From: Phoronis australis
Lineage: Eukaryota; Phoronida; Phoronidae
Length of the DNA: 32,844 nucleotides
Reading direction: 5' to 3'
Assembly (NCBI GenBank): GCA_002633005.1
Contig: NMRA01000428.1
Span: forward strand, 86,056-118,899
Shown here: piece by piece, positions 27,592 through 32,844 of the stretch
How the letters are laid out: each line of letters begins with the position of its first letter
Numbering within the stretch: the stretch's first letter is position 1
Position numbers and translations under genes: made by a program
The notes under the pieces: model-generated
The model's database searches: none
Told to the model about the DNA's origin: nothing
What the model saw: only the letters and a program-made list of their open reading frames with translations

Positions 27592-29323
27592 TCACATTTT
27601 GACATCATCAAACACACGAAGCTGTTCTTCTACTATAAGCCTACCCGTGTACGTACATGCATAAGTCTATACATTCAGTGCCTATCGATCATGCACACAT
27701 CAGTCTTTGAAGGTTAGTGTACAATAACGGTGCAGACGCTGTAACCGGACTTCACGGTGTGTCTTACCCTCTAGTGACCAATGAACTCACAGTTCCAATT
27801 CGACGACGACACCGAGCACTACATGTCATCAATGTCCACCCAACCTCAGCTCTCTGGTTCTTTTAAACGGGCATTAGAGGCCGTTCGTTTTTTCAACAGT
27901 GTTTGAGCTTCTAAATAAATTTAATTGTATTTCTGAACTCTGATTGTTTGCAAAATAGTGAAACGGCTTTGTTTGTCAATACACGGTAAAAATTTAGTCA
28001 TCCGTCTAGTGACGAAAACATATTAGTGTATAAGAGTCCTCTACTGGCTTGCATGTAGGCCTAGTAATCGATACTATCGTTATTTCTGAAACTCGTATGA
28101 ATTCGACCAGACTGGTTCCTCGATTCTTTCACCCGTTTGTTCATCAGTCACAATTGAGAGAGGCCGGGTGATTTACTGATAACGTATGATGGGATACCAC
28201 TCGACTAAAGGGGATGGATTTACAGGGCAGCGGCTTCCATGGAAAGGTCTCATATTTCGGAGCCTAGCCTTTTGTAAGAATTTACTTAGAATTGTGTTTT
28301 TATCCCTAAAACAGCTCAATTAATGAGTTATCATATTGCAACAATTTAACAATATAACGTTTCTATAAATGTTTGAAATTGGATATAGGAGCCAATTTTT
28401 TCAGTTGTTTCGAGTTATCTTTTTCATAGAAAAGGCGGCGCTTATTTTAGTTTCTATGTTCTTCCACTTCAGAAACTGTCGAGTTGTTGAACTTTATCAT
28501 TTTGTTGAAACGGATTTTAAAATAATTTCTGTTGAGTGTATTATTACATGTATCGATTCTAATTCTTAAATATTTTTTATTTTGATGAATAATAACACCG
28601 AAAACAAAATTAATTCAGAAAAGTGAGACTATGCAGGAAACTTTATAAACATTGAAGTATTCCTCGGGGAAAATATTCTCGTGAACATACTATGTCTTTA
28701 CTGGCCGAATATCTGCGTCACAGATTTTTACAGCGACGTAGATAAACTTATTTCCGAATTTAATTGAGAAAGGATAATTATTTGAGGGACTGGAATTTGT
28801 CTCAAATCTATGGATTAGATTGCTTCAAATATATATATCAGAATAACCCGAGGGCCAGGGATATACAATTTTAAAGCTAACGAATAAGATTGAACGACAA
28901 CATTGACCTAATAGTTTGGAAAATAAAATGAACTTATTCCCGACTTACTTTTCTCCGGATCACTCTGACATGGACGTAGAAGTAATAAATTGATCGCAAC
29001 AAACTGGTGGAAATGGAAAAATAGGTCCAGTACGAATTTAACTCTTTTGTAAGAATCACTGTCGTTATAAGAGTCCCTCTTTTTAACTTGAGTTTATTTA
29101 TTCGTCACACTTCCTACCTCTACAGAGCAATCTGCATTTTGTTACAACATTATTTGGCTCGGGAATGACTGTGTTGATACAGGATTATAGTAAAGTTGTG
29201 TGTAAAATTGTCTGCTTTGACTAACTTGTTAAACAAGCTCAGTCACTTTACACTTAACCTTCTAGTATTCCTAAGATTGTGAATGGTTTGCCTTTGTACC
29301 TGAAACTTGTTGTGATATTTCAG

Positions 29324-29395
29324 GCAGGAACACTATCACTCATGTCAACATTGTTCTGATGAGTAGATTTATTCTTTATCTGATTGTGTTGGCCG
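29324..29395 (+). other. Possible signal-peptide exon in intron 1 of gene 2
   Basis: A TATTTCAG acceptor-like site is followed by an open stretch with an ATG at 29359 and the peptide MSRFILYLIVLAG, ended by GGCCG|GTGAGT, a strong donor in phase 1. A short hydrophobic leader followed by a phase-1 intron is a common gene start for secreted proteins. No continuation exon of matching phase was found downstream in the window, so this may be chance. It is not counted as a gene. Confidence 0.25.
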
Positions 29396-30297
29396 GTGAG
29401 TGTAAACCACTGTTCTCCCTGGGACGTAGGACATTGAAGTCTTTTGACATACTTTACAGCGTAGCTTTCGCAAAAAAACTGTTTACAAGTAACATTATTT
29501 TAATGGAGCATAACAATTACCAACCCACTGTCTCGTTCAGGAGTTCTTGTTTCGCTACGTCAGTGGAGTACAACATGGGTATCCGTTCACATAATTTATA
29601 ATAGCGATTAGATGTCTTGAGGCATTCCCGATTTCCCACCGATTTAGTAAATTTTAAAGATATTGAAAGCAGGGAATATAGGACAAGGAAGTCATTTTAA
29701 GTTAAAAATTAACTTTAATTTATGCCACAGAAGTCTTCGTACGGCCGCGGGGTGGGTTGCATGTCGTTGTGATTAATAATCCAAAACGTTATTTCCTGTC
29801 AAGTGACATTTCGTATTAATTATTATACAGATATGGAGGCCAATTAAGGAATTTTATGCATTAGGAACTAGACTGTGTCAGTTTAAGCAATAAATGACCC
29901 CGTTATGAAATTGAAACGACATAACGTTTTCGAATAGAGTCATGTTATTAGTGGAATCACGTCTGTTGTACTTGTTAAGAAAAAAGTTGAAACCATAAAA
30001 AACTCAAGGGAATTCGGGAAAAGCCCTGTGATTTTCGTGGTATTGTTCGGGTGACTGGTAAAGCTCTGTTCTATTATGAGGGTGCAGACAAAGAAAGTAT
30101 GAGCAAAATGACTGGAAGTTTCCATGGGCACAAAATAGTGTAGTGTTCCTAAAATTGCATCTATATTTGCCACTGTTAAGAAAAAGTTGAAAGAATGTTA
30201 AGAGCACTGGCAAATGTGGACCAGTGTTTGACCCTATAATGATTGTACATGTACACTGTGTGATGTATAATCCACATTTATTTGTTATTATTTTCAG

Positions 30298-30384
30298 GTT
30301 CTCGAAGCCGTGAATGATAACGATTATGAAACTATACGACAATTTATGGACGCCGGTTGGGACATCAACCAACAATTGGATAAA
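30298..30384 (+). CDS. Gene 2 exon 2, start of ankyrin-repeat-like region
   Basis: The acceptor is a long T-rich tract (TTGTTATTATTTTCAG) and the donor is the strong AAA|GTAAGT. Eighty-seven bp, phase 0 to phase 0, encode VLEAVNDNDYETIRQFMDAG followed by WDINQQLDK. The pattern (L..AV..ND...I..F.DAG.DIN) is that of an ankyrin repeat helix pair and beta-turn (L..A...G.....V..LL..GAD.N). The exact family cannot be named from 48 residues. The expected continuation is further ankyrin repeats downstream of the window. A longer minus-strand open frame across this exon is a shadow. Confidence 0.75.
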
Positions 30385-32844
30385 GTAAGTATGCACACCT
30401 GAACACTCCACAGATCCGAAGCGAAGTTCGGAAAGGTCGTTTCTCTGTAATCATGATTTTTTTGTTGAATAATGTAAAATGTTAACCATTTCATTGTCAT
30501 TGCAGGTAAGATTAGTCAATTTCGTATATTCGTTTCTTGTCAATTACAATCAAAAATTGTCAAATTCCAACACCTTCCTAGCTATTTGGATTTACACAAT
30601 ATGCCTTTTTATTTATTTCTTGAATTGCGGCGGCATTAAATAAAAATTGATCGTTCAGAGAAAGCAAGTCATAAATATTCCTCTCCCGCACCAGGAGCTA
30701 CTGAAACAAACTTTTGTTGCTTTTTGATCAAAAAAACAAAATACGATTAAACACTAAACCGTACTTTTAAGACATAATCAACGAGTTCAAAAAAGGTTGG
30801 GGTTTTAAACGTCGGATTTTGGCTCAGAGTTCTATCGCAACACGAGGTTTTTTACCAAGACAAGATTTGCGAGAAACATATCTCCCTCCACCTACCTTGG
30901 CCAAATATATCATAATTGATGTAGGTGTGCGGTATACTAAGTAAGTAATGGAAAATGTTCGATATCAAAACTTGATTTTGACTTGATTCAAGAATTTAAT
31001 GCCTCTTTAATGTGTCCCCCTTGACAGTCTCGGTCACACCTCCCGTTGACCCCTCCACCCCCTTTGACTTGCATAACGATAGTGTTGAGGCTTGTAAAGA
31101 AAATACAACGTCAGTGCATCACCTTATTATGTATCAGTTGACGTTTGAGTGAATGTACTACAACAAAAATACTAAATAGAACGTTGTTTTTTTCAAGAGC
31201 CCAGACTAGAATCTACAGTGTTATTTCCTCTAAGCGTAGTTAGCGGCAAGTACTCTCCATTCAAGTTGATATTTTGTGGTTTCCGAGATTTCAGAGTTTT
31301 TGAAATCGCGGACTCAAAAATCAGGCCCGAGTCATTGTACTTTCACCTTATTTTGATATTACTCGTCGTGTTTTGTAGGTATATTAATTGTGTTACTCTT
31401 CATTTTTATTAACGATCAGTTCAAGTAGAAGTGGTCTAGTCGTGAAATTTTATATTGATACAACTTTGTAGAGAGGTTAATGTTCAACAAGTTTGTATCT
31501 AGTGAAAGTGATCAGACCATTGCAAGGGGAATTATTTGTCTCCCTTATTTTTGACATCGCCTCTTTTGCACACCGTCTAAAATAGTTTGTTCGACAAGGT
31601 AAATTAATTTCATTTCACTAAATTAGGTAAATGCATTAGATACCCAATTACCTGAGCAACAGGTAAAAAGTGCAGGAGTGACTTATAGAAACAATGTAAA
31701 ACAGATATGTACCCATTCAGCTATCCAAGTTATCGATATTGACGTACTTTTTGTAATTTACATTATTAGTATACACAGATATGTTGGTAAGAAAAACACA
31801 ATGAAACTTTGACGGTGTGATTTGATTAGCAGATCTATTGTACTTCTGTATAAAGTCATGCACACATGGAGGAAATTGGCAACTTCATTGATTGACACCA
31901 TTCGGATAGTTATGAGCAGATTCAAAGCTTAGAAACATATATTGATCAGTCTCCCTTGGACAATTATGGTATTATTTTACCTTTCATGTCTTCGACAGCG
32001 TCTAGGGTCCAAAACAACGACCAGGCAAACGACCCATGACACTGAAAACCGTGGCTGAATTATTCAGAGTTCAACAATAATATTGATCAAAATTTGTCCA
32101 GAAAAATCCTTTTGTACGGTGTGTATGGCTGAATGTAAGTCGAGGAATAATATATTTTTTGCAAAAGATTGAGGAAAATTTGGCTTTATTAATGATATTA
32201 ATGCTATTTACCATTTGTGTTGGAAGGGTGTTCCATCTATCCAAAAAAATATTGTTGGTTTAAGAATGACTCGACAGTGAGACGGTTGAACTAAGACAGA
32301 TGTAATCGAACGTCGACCTGATTTAGTGTTTTGAGCTCTGTCATTTTCAAAAGTTTTTTAATTGGATATATTATTTACTTTGGTTAGAGCTTTATGTGTT
32401 TAAACAGTTCAATGACATGGCATTAACGGTTTGGACCAGTTTAGATTTTTGATTGCATTCCAACTTTTTACGACATCAGTGGTGGTTATAACAGCCTGTT
32501 ATTGCAGTCTGTCCAGCTGTACCAAACGTTCTGCACCATCTGTTTGGTAAATTATGTCAGCAAAGTCAAAATGAGGGAGTACAAAGTAATACAAAATGCG
32601 CTCAAAGATTTCAATTTACTAGATTTAATTTTAAATCAATAGGTTGATTAAAATTTGATTTTTGCCCACAGTGTGGTAAAAACGAAAGTTAATTGTGTAT
32701 TATATTGACTGAATTTTTGTGTGAATGTTTTTGGAGAATAATTTCATCATTCAGGCTCATAGGAAAATGGGTCCCTGTGTAATTCGGGTATCTGTGACCG
32801 GTACGTAATACCCTTCAAACACCTTGAATGTCCATCGCAATGGC
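30385..32844 (+). other. Intron 2 of gene 2, running to the window end
   Basis: AT-rich sequence with no ankyrin-encoding exon that I could support on either strand. Gene 2 must continue beyond the window. Confidence 0.6.

Larger units (their letters stand above)
25775..30297 (+). other. Intron 1 of gene 2 (4.5 kb)
   Basis: It contains the 852-bp duplication, an NNN at 26044-26046 and the signal-peptide-like segment at 29324. The rest (27592-29323, 29396-30297) is AT-rich and shows nothing recognisable except a CTCF-like 11-of-14 match at 27764. Confidence 0.6.

Noticed and set aside
32755-32801. Possible third exon of gene 2 after CATTCAG, ending at ACCG|GTACGT
   Set aside because: The phase-0 translation AHRKMGPCVIRVSVTG does not resemble the expected ankyrin continuation, and the flanking sites are weak.

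Overview
The window is animal nuclear DNA. Its genes are split by long AT-rich introns with GT/AG borders, the introns carry minisatellites and a MITE-like element, and the coding parts encode secreted and membrane-type protein modules. A marine invertebrate, perhaps an invertebrate deuterostome, fits the cadherin-like/EGF architecture, the GGGCCCAG..CATAAA-type inverted-repeat element and signs of high heterozygosity. The species assignment is a guess, not a sequence match.

Gene 1 (plus strand, about 544 to 22521, 5' end outside the window). I could chain fourteen coding exons whose splice phases agree at every junction. They encode the last 843 residues of a type I membrane protein, numbered here from the first full codon of the first exon. 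From N to C: an unassigned extracellular region (1-169), a basic furin-type site RRKR (170-173), cadherin-like sequence of the tandem-95 flavour (about 206-435), a cysteine-dense segment with ten N-C-S/T glycosylation sequons (438-556), a complete EGF domain (563-604), a truncated calcium-binding-type EGF (609-633), a glycine-rich transmembrane helix (646-672) and a cytoplasmic tail (673-843) with a basic patch and an acidic patch. I do not recognise the family. The NC[ST] segment is the best candidate in the window for something undescribed.

Gene 2 (plus strand, from 25718, 3' end outside the window). Two phase-0 exons encode the start of a protein that resembles the entry into an ankyrin-repeat domain. 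An inverted CCAAT pair around a TATA-like core lies about 90 bp upstream of its ATG. A small exon-like signal-peptide segment sits in its first intron.

Non-coding content. Minisatellites with units of 41, 31, 19, 24, 14, 38 and 46 bp lie in or at the edge of gene 1 introns. Two larger direct duplications (544 and about 852 bp) each have a single N exactly at the junction, which points to unmerged allelic contig ends. Other items are a perfect 19-bp hairpin, nested MITE-like sequences, a run of nuclear-receptor half-sites (four direct plus one IR2) just upstream of an exon, and a group of four same-orientation CTCF-like motifs in one intron. No tRNA, rRNA, CRISPR array or intact transposase gene was found. 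Exon calls come from reading frame, phase and splice consensus only, without transcript support.
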